Shown here one piece after another: positions 26,401 to 33,986 of a stretch of 64,000 nt of DNA. The stretch lies in contig NZ_JACJKS010000002.1 in NCBI RefSeq assembly GCF_016901695.1, positions 124,001 through 188,000 of the forward strand. Reading direction: 5' to 3'. Made by a program: the position numbers and the translations under genes. Under the pieces are notes generated by a model. The model was not told where the DNA came from. It saw only the letters and a program-made list of their open reading frames with translations, and searched no databases. The DNA is from Mordavella massiliensis. Lineage in GTDB: Bacteria > Bacillota > Clostridia > Lachnospirales > Lachnospiraceae. Position 1 is the stretch's first letter. Each line of letters opens with the position of its first letter.

Positions 26401-26643
26401 ATGTCTAGTGCCCCTGCGACACGGAATTACAACAAATTCAAAGATTTAGTTGAAATTATCGCGGAAAAGGGGTATGATATAACTGTTTTAGATGCGATTT
26501 GCAGTGCGTACTACATACAGACACTTGACGATTTTGATATGAATCAATTAAGGTCCGTGGAAACAGTAGGTATGACAGCAGGGGCATCCACGCCCAACAA
26601 AATAATTGAGGAGGTTCAAAATAATGTCAGAATTAACTTTTGA
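26401..26643 (+). pseudogene. ispH: Internally deleted remnant of ispH between cmk and rpsA
   Basis: An intact 80-codon frame encodes two pieces of clostridial IspH. Residues 9-36 (NYNKFKDLVEIIAEKGYDI, then AICSA with one cluster-type Cys) match the region before the third cluster cysteine; residues 37-77 (YYIQTLDDF to VGMTAGASTPNKIIEEVQ) match the C-terminus. The N-terminal half, two cluster cysteines and the segment between the pieces are missing, so it cannot be an active HMBPP reductase. By hand count 93 of 240 bases are G or C (39%), far below the flanking genes. It has no ribosome site of its own and could only be read by coupling to cmk. Its GAGGAGG forms the rpsA ribosome site and it overlaps rpsA by 20 bases in another frame. 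Confidence 0.8.
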
Positions 26644-27715
26644 ACAGATGTTGGATGAGTCTTTTAAGACAATACGGAACGGAGAGGTGGTAGACGGTAC
26701 CGTCATCGACGTGAAGCCGGATGAGATCGTTTTAAATATAGGTTACAAGGCGGATGGCATCATCACCAGAAGCGAGTACACAAACGAGGCCAACGTTGAT
26801 CTGACGACTCTCGTATCCGTGGGAGACACGATGACGGCAAAAGTCCTGAAAGTGAATGACGGCGAAGGTCAGGTGCTGCTTACGTACAAGCGTCTCATGG
26901 CTGAGAAGGGCAATGAGCGTCTCAGGGAGGCCTTTGAGAACAAGGAAGTGCTGAAGGCGCCTGTGACACAGATCCTCGGCGGAGGCCTTTCTGTTGTCAT
27001 CGACGAGGCGAGGGTGTTCATTCCCGCAAGCCTTGTCTCCGATACATATGAGAAGGACCTGAGCAAGTATCAGGATCAGGAGATCGAGTTTGTGATCAGC
27101 GAGTTCAATCCGAGAAGAAACCGCATCATCGGCGACAGAAGGCAGCTTCTTGTAGCAAGAAAAGCAGAGATGCAGAAAGAGCTCTTTGAGAAGCTCCAGG
27201 TAGGCGACAGGATCGAGGGCGTGGTCAAGAATGTGACAGATTTCGGTGCCTTTATCGATCTCGGCGGAGTGGACGGACTCCTTCATATCTCCGAGATGTC
27301 CTGGGGCAGGGTGGAGAACCCGAAGAAGGTATTTAAAGTTGGCGAGACAGTTACTGTTCTCGTGAAGGATATCCATGACACGAAGATCGCGCTCAGCCTG
27401 AAGTTCCCGGAGACAAATCCGTGGGCGAACGCAGCGGAGGATTTTGCTGTCGGTAAGATCATCACAGGCAGGGTGGCCCGCATGACAGACTTCGGCGCCT
27501 TTGTGGAGCTTGCTCCCGGCGTGGATGCGCTGCTTCACGTGTCACAGATCTCCAGGGCGCATGTGGACAAGCCCTCTGACGTACTGTCTGTCGGACAGGA
27601 GATCACCGCGAAGATCGTTGACCTCAACGAGGATGAGAAGAAGATCAGCCTGAGCATGAAGGCTCTCGAGAGCGCTTCCCACACAGAGGAGGCCGCGGAG
27701 GCTTCTGAGGAGTAG
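26624..27715 (+). CDS. rpsA: S1 RNA-binding domain protein (ribosomal protein S1-like)
   Basis: The 363-residue protein contains four S1/OB-fold repeats, at about 15-85, 100-165, 185-255 and 272-342. The last two show the clear VTDFGAFIDLGGVDGLLHISEMSW and MTDFGAFVELAPGVDALLHVSQIS patterns. It should bind mRNA during translation initiation. In many Clostridia these domains are fused behind IspH; here it is a separate protein starting with MSELTFEQMLDESF, with GAGGAGG seven bases upstream inside the ispH remnant. A terminator follows 40 bases after the stop. Confidence 0.92.
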   Translation: MSELTFEQMLDESFKTIRNGEVVDGTVIDVKPDEIVLNIGYKADGIITRSEYTNEANVDLTTLVSVGDTMTAKVLKVNDGEGQVLLTYKRLMAEKGNERLREAFENKEVLKAPVTQILGGGLSVVIDEARVFIPASLVSDTYEKDLSKYQDQEIEFVISEFNPRRNRIIGDRRQLLVARKAEMQKELFEKLQVGDRIEGVVKNVTDFGAFIDLGGVDGLLHISEMSWGRVENPKKVFKVGETVTVLVKDIHDTKIALSLKFPETNPWANAAEDFAVGKIITGRVARMTDFGAFVELAPGVDALLHVSQISRAHVDKPSDVLSVGQEITAKIVDLNEDEKKISLSMKALESASHTEEAAEASEE

Positions 27716-27754
27716 GCATTATTGCGGCTCTTATAATTACATAGCGCACACAGA

Positions 27755-27786
27755 GATAGAGACTATGCAATAGTCTCTATCTTTTC
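27755..27786 (+). terminator. Terminator of the cmk-rpsA transcript
   Basis: GATAGAGACTA (27755-27765) pairs with TAGTCTCTATC (27771-27781), followed by TTTTC. Confidence 0.8.
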
Positions 27787-27796
27787 GTGCATGTTC

Positions 27797-27814
27797 TTGT
27801 TAAAATTACGACAA
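27797..27814. promoter_or_regulatory. Rex-like site upstream of the rnf operon
   Basis: TTGTTAA-AATT-ACGACAA matches 11 of the 14 fixed positions of the clostridial Rex consensus (TTGTTAA-N4-TTAACAA): the left half is perfect and the outer right half matches. Rex represses redox genes when NADH is low, a plausible control for RNF. Confidence 0.35.
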
Positions 27815-27828
27815 GATGTTCCTTGAAA

Positions 27829-27880
27829 TATACAAGAAAATTGCCGGAATAACTGGATGAAGCGGACGTTTTCTTGTATA
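27829..27880. promoter_or_regulatory. Long-arm inverted repeat upstream of rnfC
   Basis: TATACAAGAAAA (27829-27840) and TTTTCTTGTATA (27869-27880) are perfect 12-base inverted copies 28 bases apart, ending 38 bases before rnfC. The right arm overlaps possible -10 sequences; no consensus -35 could be fixed. Confidence 0.5.
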
Positions 27881-27917
27881 GTATATACAGATTATAACAG
27901 GAAGGAAGGAAATTGAG

Positions 27918-29237
27918 ATGGCACTGTTGACATTTAAGGGTGGCATTCACCCGGACGACGGCAAGAGCCTGGCAAAAGACAAGGCTATCGTCGAGATCAG
28001 GCCCAAAGGGCTGCTTGTTTATCCGCTTTCTCAGCATATCGGCGCTCCGGCCGCTCCCGTTGTGGCAGTGGGCGACCACGTATTAAAAGGACAGAAGATC
28101 GCGGAGGCGGGCGGCTTTGTTTCGGCGCCCATCTACGCGTCTGTCTCCGGGACGGTCAAGGCAATCGAGCCCCACTTCAATCCCACGGGCGCGAAGGTGA
28201 ACTGCATCGTGATCGAGAATGACGGGGAGTATGCGGAAGTCGAGTATGCCCCGGTAAAACCGCTCGAAGAGATGACGAAGGAGGAGATCCTGAACGCCAT
28301 CGGCGAGGCAGGCGTAGTCGGCATGGGCGGCGCCGGATTCCCGACCAGGGTGAAGCTCTCTCCCAAGGAGCCGGAGAAGATCGATCACATCATCGCGAAC
28401 TGCGCGGAGTGTGAGCCCTATATCACGGCGGATTACCGCAGGATGATGGAGACCCCGGAGCTGCTTGTGGGCGGCATGAAGGTGGTGCTCTCCCTTTTCG
28501 ACAACGCGAAGGGGATCTTCGCGGTGGAGGACAACAAACCTGACTGTATCGCGAAGCTGAAGGAGCTTGTAAAGGACGAGCCCCGCATGGAGGTTATGGC
28601 GCTGAAGACAAAGTACCCCCAGGGCGCGGAGCGTCAGCTTATCTTCGCGACAACAGGAAGAGCCATCAACTCCTCCATGCTGCCGGCGGACGCGGGCTGC
28701 GTGGTGGACAACGTGGAGACCATGATCAATATTTACCAGGCGGTCGTGCTGGGACGCCCGTCCATGGAGCGCATCGTGACAGTCAGCGGCGACGCGGTGG
28801 CGGAGCCGGGCAACTTTAAGGTGCTGTTCGGCACGAACCAGGCGGAGCTTGTGGAGGCTGCCGGCGGCTTCAAAGGAGAGGCCAAAAAGGTCATCTCCGG
28901 CGGTCCCATGATGGGATTTGCCATGTTCACGCTGGATACGCCTGTCACAAAGACATCTTCCTCCATCCTCTGCCTTTCCAGAGATGCGGTGGCGGAGTTT
29001 GAACCGACGGCGTGCATCAACTGCGGACGCTGTGTGGACGCCTGCCCGAGCAGGCTGATCCCCTCCAGACTGGCGGACTATGCCGAGCACCACGACGAGG
29101 AGAAGTTCACGCAGATGAGCGGACTGGAATGCGTCGAGTGCGGATGCTGCAGCTACGTATGTCCTGCAAAGCGCCAGCTGAAGCAGTCCATTGGTTCTAT
29201 GAGAAAGATCGCACTTGCGAACCGCAAGAAGAAATAG
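27918..29237 (+). CDS. rnfC: RNF complex subunit RnfC
   Basis: The 439-residue peripheral subunit contains the NADH/FMN-binding region (IGEAGVVGMGGAGFPTRVKL, IIANCAECEPYI) and two 4Fe-4S motifs at the C-terminus (CINCGRCVDACP and CVECGCCSYVCP). It exchanges electrons with NAD+ in the ion-pumping ferredoxin:NAD+ oxidoreductase. GAAGGAAGG precedes the ATG. It is the first gene of the clostridial order rnfCDGEAB, with candidate regulatory repeats upstream. Confidence 0.96.
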   Translation: MALLTFKGGIHPDDGKSLAKDKAIVEIRPKGLLVYPLSQHIGAPAAPVVAVGDHVLKGQKIAEAGGFVSAPIYASVSGTVKAIEPHFNPTGAKVNCIVIENDGEYAEVEYAPVKPLEEMTKEEILNAIGEAGVVGMGGAGFPTRVKLSPKEPEKIDHIIANCAECEPYITADYRRMMETPELLVGGMKVVLSLFDNAKGIFAVEDNKPDCIAKLKELVKDEPRMEVMALKTKYPQGAERQLIFATTGRAINSSMLPADAGCVVDNVETMINIYQAVVLGRPSMERIVTVSGDAVAEPGNFKVLFGTNQAELVEAAGGFKGEAKKVISGGPMMGFAMFTLDTPVTKTSSSILCLSRDAVAEFEPTACINCGRCVDACPSRLIPSRLADYAEHHDEEKFTQMSGLECVECGCCSYVCPAKRQLKQSIGSMRKIALANRKKK

Positions 29238-29265
29238 AGATTAAGAGAGGAAGAGGTGAACAAAC

Positions 29266-30219
29266 GTGGAGAATTCATTTAACATTTCATCTTCACCACA
29301 TATACGTTCCAAAGTGACCTCCGGCAATATCATGCTCATGGTAGTCATTGCGCTGCTTCCGGCAACTGCATTCGGAGTGTACAACTTTGGGCTGCCAGCC
29401 CTGATCATGATGGTCAGCACAACAGCGGCAGCGGTACTGACAGAGTACGTTTACGAGAAACTGATGCACAAGAAGGTCACGGTGGGTGACTTCAGTGCGG
29501 TCGTGACCGGTATCCTTCTGGGCCTGAATATGCCGCCCACAGCTCCCTGGTGGATGGGCGCGCTGGGCAGCGTGTTCGCGATCCTGGTCGTGAAGCAGCT
29601 CTTCGGCGGTCTGGGCCAGAACTTCATGAACCCGGCCCTGGGCGCAAGATGCTTCCTGCTCCTGTCCTTTACCGGCCCCATGACAAGCTTTGTGTATGAC
29701 GGTATGACCGGCCCCACCCCCCTTTCCTATGTGAAGGAGGGCGCCCTGAGTGAGGTCAACACGATGGACATGCTCATCGGTACGATCCCCGGAACGATCG
29801 GTGAGACGTCCGTGATCGCCATCATCATCGGCGCGATCTTCCTGATCCTGATGGGTGTGATCGATCTTCGGATCCCCGGTACATACATTGTGACTTTCGT
29901 GATCTTCGTCGGCATCTTCGGCCATGTGGCCCACCCGGAGATCGGATTCTTTGATCCCACATACCTGACGGCCCACCTGTGCGGCGGCGGCCTGATGCTG
30001 GGCGCCTGGTTCATGGCGACAGACTATGTCACATCCCCGATCACGAAGAAGGGGCAGTACCTCTACGGCATCTGCCTGGGCGTCCTGACCGGACTGTTCC
30101 GTATCTTCGGCGGATCCGCGGAGGGAGTTTCCTATGCGATCATCATCAGTAACCTTCTGGTTCCGCTGATCGAGAAGGTTACTCTTCCAAAACCGTTTGG
30201 TAAAGGAGGAGAGAAATAA
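29266..30219 (+). CDS. rnfD: RNF complex subunit RnfD
   Basis: This 317-residue integral membrane subunit should carry covalent FMN. The flavinylation site reads D145-G-M-T148-G-P-T151, where families usually have D-x-x-S/T-G-A-T; the alanine is proline here. Hydrophobic segments run through the whole protein, for example at about 20-55, 70-110 and 165-300. GTG-start neighbours aside, its stop overlaps the rnfG ATG by one base. It passes electrons within the membrane part of RNF. Confidence 0.95.
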   Translation: MENSFNISSSPHIRSKVTSGNIMLMVVIALLPATAFGVYNFGLPALIMMVSTTAAAVLTEYVYEKLMHKKVTVGDFSAVVTGILLGLNMPPTAPWWMGALGSVFAILVVKQLFGGLGQNFMNPALGARCFLLLSFTGPMTSFVYDGMTGPTPLSYVKEGALSEVNTMDMLIGTIPGTIGETSVIAIIIGAIFLILMGVIDLRIPGTYIVTFVIFVGIFGHVAHPEIGFFDPTYLTAHLCGGGLMLGAWFMATDYVTSPITKKGQYLYGICLGVLTGLFRIFGGSAEGVSYAIIISNLLVPLIEKVTLPKPFGKGGEK

Positions 30220-30803
30220 TGCAGAAGATCATCAGAAATACAATCATCCTTACAATCATCACGCTGATATCCGGCCTTCTGCTCGGACTTGCCTATGAGG
30301 TGACGAAAGACCCCATCGCGCAGGCGGAGGAGAACGCCAAGAAGGAGGCGTGGCAGGCTGTCTTCCCGGACGCGGACCTGAATGCGTTCGAGCAGACGGA
30401 TGTAGACGCGGACGTGGCGGATCAGGTCATCGCGGATCTGGGCGTTGCGGCCACCATTGACGAGGTCTGTGCCGTGGACGGCGGCGAGACCGGCTATGTC
30501 ATCACTGCAACGGACAGCGAGGGATACGGCGGGGACATCCAGGTCGTTGTCGGCATCACAGCTGACGGGACCGTGAGCGGCATCTCCTTCCTCTCCATCA
30601 GCGAGACGGCCGGCCTTGGAATGAACGCCCAGAACGAGTCCTTCTACGGACAGTATGTGGGCAAGCAGACCGAGCAGTTTTATGTGTCAAAAGACGGCGG
30701 CAATGGCGAGCCGGTTGATGCCATCAGCGGCGCCACCATTACATCAAGGGCAGTGACAGGTGCGGTGAATGCAGCACTTGGTTACTTCCAGAACGCGTTT
30801 TAG
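30219..30803 (+). CDS. rnfG: RNF complex subunit RnfG
   Basis: The 194-residue protein has one N-terminal membrane helix (about 7-27) and an extracytoplasmic FMN-binding domain. The ApbE target DAISGAT ends in T173, to which FMN would be attached through phosphate. It lies inside the rnf operon, overlapping rnfD by one base. The flavinyltransferase gene apbE is encoded 3.2 kb away on the other strand. Confidence 0.96.
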   Translation: MQKIIRNTIILTIITLISGLLLGLAYEVTKDPIAQAEENAKKEAWQAVFPDADLNAFEQTDVDADVADQVIADLGVAATIDEVCAVDGGETGYVITATDSEGYGGDIQVVVGITADGTVSGISFLSISETAGLGMNAQNESFYGQYVGKQTEQFYVSKDGGNGEPVDAISGATITSRAVTGAVNAALGYFQNAF

Positions 30804-30816
30804 GAGGTAGTTTAAG

Positions 30817-31533
30817 ATGAATGAATGTGGCGAGAGATTAAAAAATGGTATCTTAACTGAGAACCCTATTTTCGTACTGATGCTCGGCATGTGCCCGACA
30901 CTTGCCGTTACAACATCAGCGACAAACGGTATCGGCATGGGACTTTCCACAACCTTCGTGCTTGTCATGTCCAACATGCTGATCTCCATGCTGCGCAAGA
31001 TCATTCCTGATTCTGTGCGTATGCCGGCCTTCATCGTGGTCGTTGCCTCTTTCGTGACGATCGTCGACTTCCTCATGGAAGGCTTTACGCCGGCGCTCTA
31101 CGATTCGCTGGGACTCTATATCCCCCTGATCGTAGTGAACTGTATCATCCTCGGCCGTGCTGAGAGCTATGCTTCCAAGAACAAAGTGCTCCCCTCCATC
31201 TTCGACGGACTGGGCATGGGAATTGGATTTACAGTGGCTCTGATCGCGATCGGCATCGTGCGTGAGATCCTGGGAGCCGGACAGATCTTCGGCTATCAGA
31301 TCCTGCCCCTCGCTGACGCAGCGACCGGCAAGGCAGGCTACACGCCGATCACCATCTTTATCCTGGCACCCGGCGCGTTCCTTGTACTCGCTGTCCTTGC
31401 GGCGATCCAGAACAAGGTCAAGATCAATATGGAAAAGCAGGGCAAAGACGCGTCCAAGATCCAGTCCGGCTGCGGCTCCGACTGTGCGACATGCGGCGGA
31501 TGCCCGTCTGCTGCCGGCAAAGATAAGCAATAG
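30817..31533 (+). CDS. rnfE: RNF complex subunit RnfE with cysteine-rich tail
   Basis: The 238-residue membrane subunit has about six hydrophobic helices and the conserved half-membrane cysteine regions (MLGMCPTLAVT, VNCIILGRAE). It pairs with RnfA around a membrane-embedded iron-sulfur centre. The soluble C-terminal tail holds four cysteines in 11 residues (C219, C223, C226, C229), followed by a lysine-rich end. Such a cluster could bind iron-sulfur or zinc and is not needed in the core RnfE fold. AGGAGG precedes the start. Confidence 0.93.
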   Translation: MNECGERLKNGILTENPIFVLMLGMCPTLAVTTSATNGIGMGLSTTFVLVMSNMLISMLRKIIPDSVRMPAFIVVVASFVTIVDFLMEGFTPALYDSLGLYIPLIVVNCIILGRAESYASKNKVLPSIFDGLGMGIGFTVALIAIGIVREILGAGQIFGYQILPLADAATGKAGYTPITIFILAPGAFLVLAVLAAIQNKVKINMEKQGKDASKIQSGCGSDCATCGGCPSAAGKDKQ

Positions 31534-31541
31534 GAGGGTGA

Positions 31542-32126
31542 ATGATGGATTTAGCAAATTTAGTATTAATAGCAGTCGGCTCAGCACTCGTCAGCAACGT
31601 TGTGCTCAGCCAGTTCCTCGGCATCTGCTCCTTCCTCGGTGTATCCAAGAAGACAGAGACGGCTGTCGGCATGGGCGGGGCGGTTATCTTCGTCATCACG
31701 CTGGCATCCCTGGTGGCAGGGCTTCTGCACCAGTTTATCCTGGCGCCGCTCGGATTTGACTATCTGAATACGATCGTCTTCATCCTTGTCATCGCGGCCC
31801 TCGTACAGATCGTTGAGATGTTCCTGAAGAAGTTTGTGCCTTCCCTGTACAACGCGCTGGGCGTATACCTGCCCCTGATCACGACGAACTGTGCCGTGCT
31901 CGGCGTGGCGCTCAACAACGTGCAGGACGGATACAACATCCTGGAAGGCGTGGTGAACGGCTTTGCGACAGGTGTCGGCTATCTGATCGCCATCGTTCTT
32001 CTGGCAGGTATCCGGGAGAAAATGGAATACAATGATATACCGGAATCCTTCAAGGGAATGCCGATCGTACTTCTCACATCCACACTGATGGCGATCGCGT
32101 TCTTCGGGTTCTCCGGACTGATTTAG
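31542..32126 (+). CDS. rnfA: RNF complex subunit RnfA
   Basis: The 194-residue membrane protein is the paralogue of RnfE, with six helices and conserved cysteines in FLGICSFLGVS and ITTNCAVLGVAL that help hold the membrane iron-sulfur centre. Two tandem ATG codons (31542 and 31545) follow AGGAGGG; either may be used. It lies between rnfE and rnfB in the operon. Confidence 0.95.
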   Translation: MMDLANLVLIAVGSALVSNVVLSQFLGICSFLGVSKKTETAVGMGGAVIFVITLASLVAGLLHQFILAPLGFDYLNTIVFILVIAALVQIVEMFLKKFVPSLYNALGVYLPLITTNCAVLGVALNNVQDGYNILEGVVNGFATGVGYLIAIVLLAGIREKMEYNDIPESFKGMPIVLLTSTLMAIAFFGFSGLI

Positions 32127-32138
32127 GAGGAAAAGAGC

Positions 32139-32930
32139 ATGAGTATGACAGGAATCATCTTGGCTGCGGTCATTGTAGGCGGTACTGGTTTATTCATCGG
32201 TATTTTCCTCGGACTTGCAGACAAGCAGTTTGCAGTAGAAGTAGATGAGAAAGAGGAGCAGATCCTGGGCGTGCTGCCGGGCAACAACTGCGGCGGCTGC
32301 GGCTATCCGGGATGCTCCGGCCTGGCGGCTGCCATCTCCAAGGGAGAGGCGCCGGTAAACGCCTGCCCGGTGGGCGGCGCACCTGTCGCCGCGAAAGTGG
32401 CGGACATCATGGGCGTGGAAGCAGGAGAGCAGGTGCACGAGGTGGCCTTTGTGAAATGTGCCGGCACCTGTGAGAAGGCAAAGCAGACGTATGAGTACAC
32501 AGGCATCCACGACTGTATCATGGTCAATATGATGCAGAACGGCGGACCGAAGTCCTGCGCCTTCGGCTGTCTCGGCGAGGGCTCCTGCGTGCAGGCATGT
32601 CCCTTCGACGCGATCCACGTGGTGGACGGCGTGGCTGTTGTGGACAAGGACGCATGTAAGGCCTGCGGCAAGTGTATCGCCGTCTGCCCGCGCCATCTGA
32701 TCGAGCTTGTCCCCTACGAGCAGAAGCACCTTGTGCAGTGCAGCTCCAGGGACAAGGGCAAGGACGTGATGAGCGTCTGCTCCGTCGGATGTATCGGATG
32801 TAAGATGTGCGAGAAGGTGTGCGAATTTGACGCCGTGAAGGTTGTGGACAACATCGCGCACATTGATCCTTCCAAGTGCACAAACTGCGGCAAGTGCGCA
32901 GAAAAGTGCCCGAAGAAGATCATTCTCTAA
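32139..32930 (+). CDS. rnfB: RNF complex subunit RnfB
   Basis: This 263-residue ferredoxin-like subunit takes electrons from reduced ferredoxin. An N-terminal membrane helix (about 3-27) is followed by the cluster motif CGGCGYPGC, then several C-x2-C-x2-C-x3-C motifs (for example CKACGKCIAVCP, CIGCKMCEKVCE, CTNCGKCAEKCP). AGGAGG precedes the start. It closes the core rnf genes; a DUF2752 gene follows after 13 bases. Confidence 0.96.
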   Translation: MSMTGIILAAVIVGGTGLFIGIFLGLADKQFAVEVDEKEEQILGVLPGNNCGGCGYPGCSGLAAAISKGEAPVNACPVGGAPVAAKVADIMGVEAGEQVHEVAFVKCAGTCEKAKQTYEYTGIHDCIMVNMMQNGGPKSCAFGCLGEGSCVQACPFDAIHVVDGVAVVDKDACKACGKCIAVCPRHLIELVPYEQKHLVQCSSRDKGKDVMSVCSVGCIGCKMCEKVCEFDAVKVVDNIAHIDPSKCTNCGKCAEKCPKKIIL

Positions 32931-32943
32931 GAGGAAACTGTAT

Positions 32944-33390
32944 ATGAAAGAGCGTATCAGAGCGGCGGCATCGCTGCTCGGATCCGATATCAGAAATGTA
33001 AAATGGGCGGTTATTTCTATAATCGCCTGTTTTCTGTTTCTCTATCTCGTGTTCGGCAGCATCTGTCCGCTCGTGTGCCTCACCGGGTATCCCTGTCCGG
33101 CCTGCGGCCTTACAAGGGCTGGCCTTTGCCTTCTCACCTTCCGGTTCGGACAGGCCTGGGAGATGCAGCCGTTCATCTATCCCGCAGCCCTCTGGCTCCT
33201 TGCTGCAGCCTGGATCCGGTACGGAAGCGGGAGGCGCCGGCTGCCCGGCTGGCTGAAGGCGGCGGGGGGCGCGGTCATCCTGGGTATGGCAGTGTTCTAC
33301 GCAGCGCGCATGTGGATGTATTTCCCGGACAGGGCGCCCTATGTGTATCACCCGGATAATCTGATCCGCATGATTGTCATACGGTGCTGA
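32944..33390 (+). CDS. DUF2752 membrane protein
   Basis: The 148-residue protein carries the DUF2752 signature YPCPACGLTR at about 49-58, next to a first membrane helix (about 20-42), and further helices at about 72-86 and 95-115. The function of DUF2752 is unknown; the C-P-x-C-G-x-T-R motif hints at metal or redox chemistry near the membrane surface. It starts 13 bases after rnfB with GAGGAA upstream and is very probably part of the rnf transcript. Confidence 0.8.
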   Translation: MKERIRAAASLLGSDIRNVKWAVISIIACFLFLYLVFGSICPLVCLTGYPCPACGLTRAGLCLLTFRFGQAWEMQPFIYPAALWLLAAAWIRYGSGRRRLPGWLKAAGGAVILGMAVFYAARMWMYFPDRAPYVYHPDNLIRMIVIRC

Positions 33391-33402
33391 CTGTGGTAGA
33401 AT
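33374..33402 (+). promoter_or_regulatory. Promoter for the Q/N/Y-rich membrane protein
   Basis: TTGTCA at 33374-33379 and TAGAAT at 33397-33402 are 17 bases apart, starting inside the DUF2752 gene. Confidence 0.6.
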
Positions 33403-33443
33403 AGTTCGGGAAGAAACCATTGTACTTTAAGGAGGAAAAAGAC

Positions 33444-33899
33444 ATGGATGAGAATTACAACAGCAATCCGGATCAGGGACAGCAGGGGGATCAGCAGTAT
33501 ACGGATCCGAATGCGGGGACCCAGTACACCGGAAGCGGACAGAACCAGGGATATAACTACAATCAGAACTACAACCAGAATTACGGACAGAGTTATGGCC
33601 AGAACTACAGCCAGAACTACGGGCCGGGCGGAAACGGCGGATACAATCCCCAGCAGTACGGCGGCATGGACACAAGCCCCATGTCCATGGGAGACTGGGT
33701 GCTCACGATCCTGGCGCTCATGATCCCCTGTGCAGGCATCATCCTGTACTTTGTGTGGGCCTTTGGCCGGAACGGCAACATCAACAGGAGGAATTACTGC
33801 CGGGCTGCGCTCGTCATTGAGGCGGTTGTCATCATCCTCACCATTGTCGTGTCGGTCGCCTTCGGAACGGCTATCTTCAGCGCCTACTCCTACTATTAA
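33444..33899 (+). CDS. Membrane protein with Q/N/Y/G-rich N-terminal region
   Basis: The 151-residue protein has a low-complexity N-terminal half (about 1-70) made almost entirely of Q, N, Y, G and S, with repeated NYNQNYNQNYGQSYGQNY-like units. Two membrane helices follow (about 78-100 and 118-142), with the NGNINRRNYCRAALV loop between them, which is common in small Lachnospiraceae membrane proteins. AAGGAGG precedes the ATG and a promoter lies upstream. Composition resembles prion-like or phase-separating segments. The function is unknown. Confidence 0.75.
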   Translation: MDENYNSNPDQGQQGDQQYTDPNAGTQYTGSGQNQGYNYNQNYNQNYGQSYGQNYSQNYGPGGNGGYNPQQYGGMDTSPMSMGDWVLTILALMIPCAGIILYFVWAFGRNGNINRRNYCRAALVIEAVVIILTIVVSVAFGTAIFSAYSYY

Positions 33900-33931
33900 G
33901 GCGGGCCGGATCCCGGAAGAAAAGAGTAAAA

Positions 33932-33986
33932 AAACGGGATTTCCCGTCAGGCACAAAAGCCTGCACGGGAAATCCCGTTTGTTTTA
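33932..33986. terminator. Long bidirectional terminator
   Basis: A 16-bp outer stem (33932-33947 with 33965-33980) is extended by an inner 5-bp stem (33948-33952 with 33959-33963, one bulge). A-run and T-run flanks let it end both the upstream gene and the convergent apbE. Confidence 0.9.

Noticed and set aside
27841-27898. Vegetative promoter for the rnf operon
   Set aside because: Several -10-like hexamers (TATAGT, TATACA, TATAAC) are present, but none has a convincing -35 at 16-18 bases.
33540-33640. CRISPR-like short repeats
   Set aside because: The repeats are coding (N-Y-N-Q units), irregular in length and without spacers.
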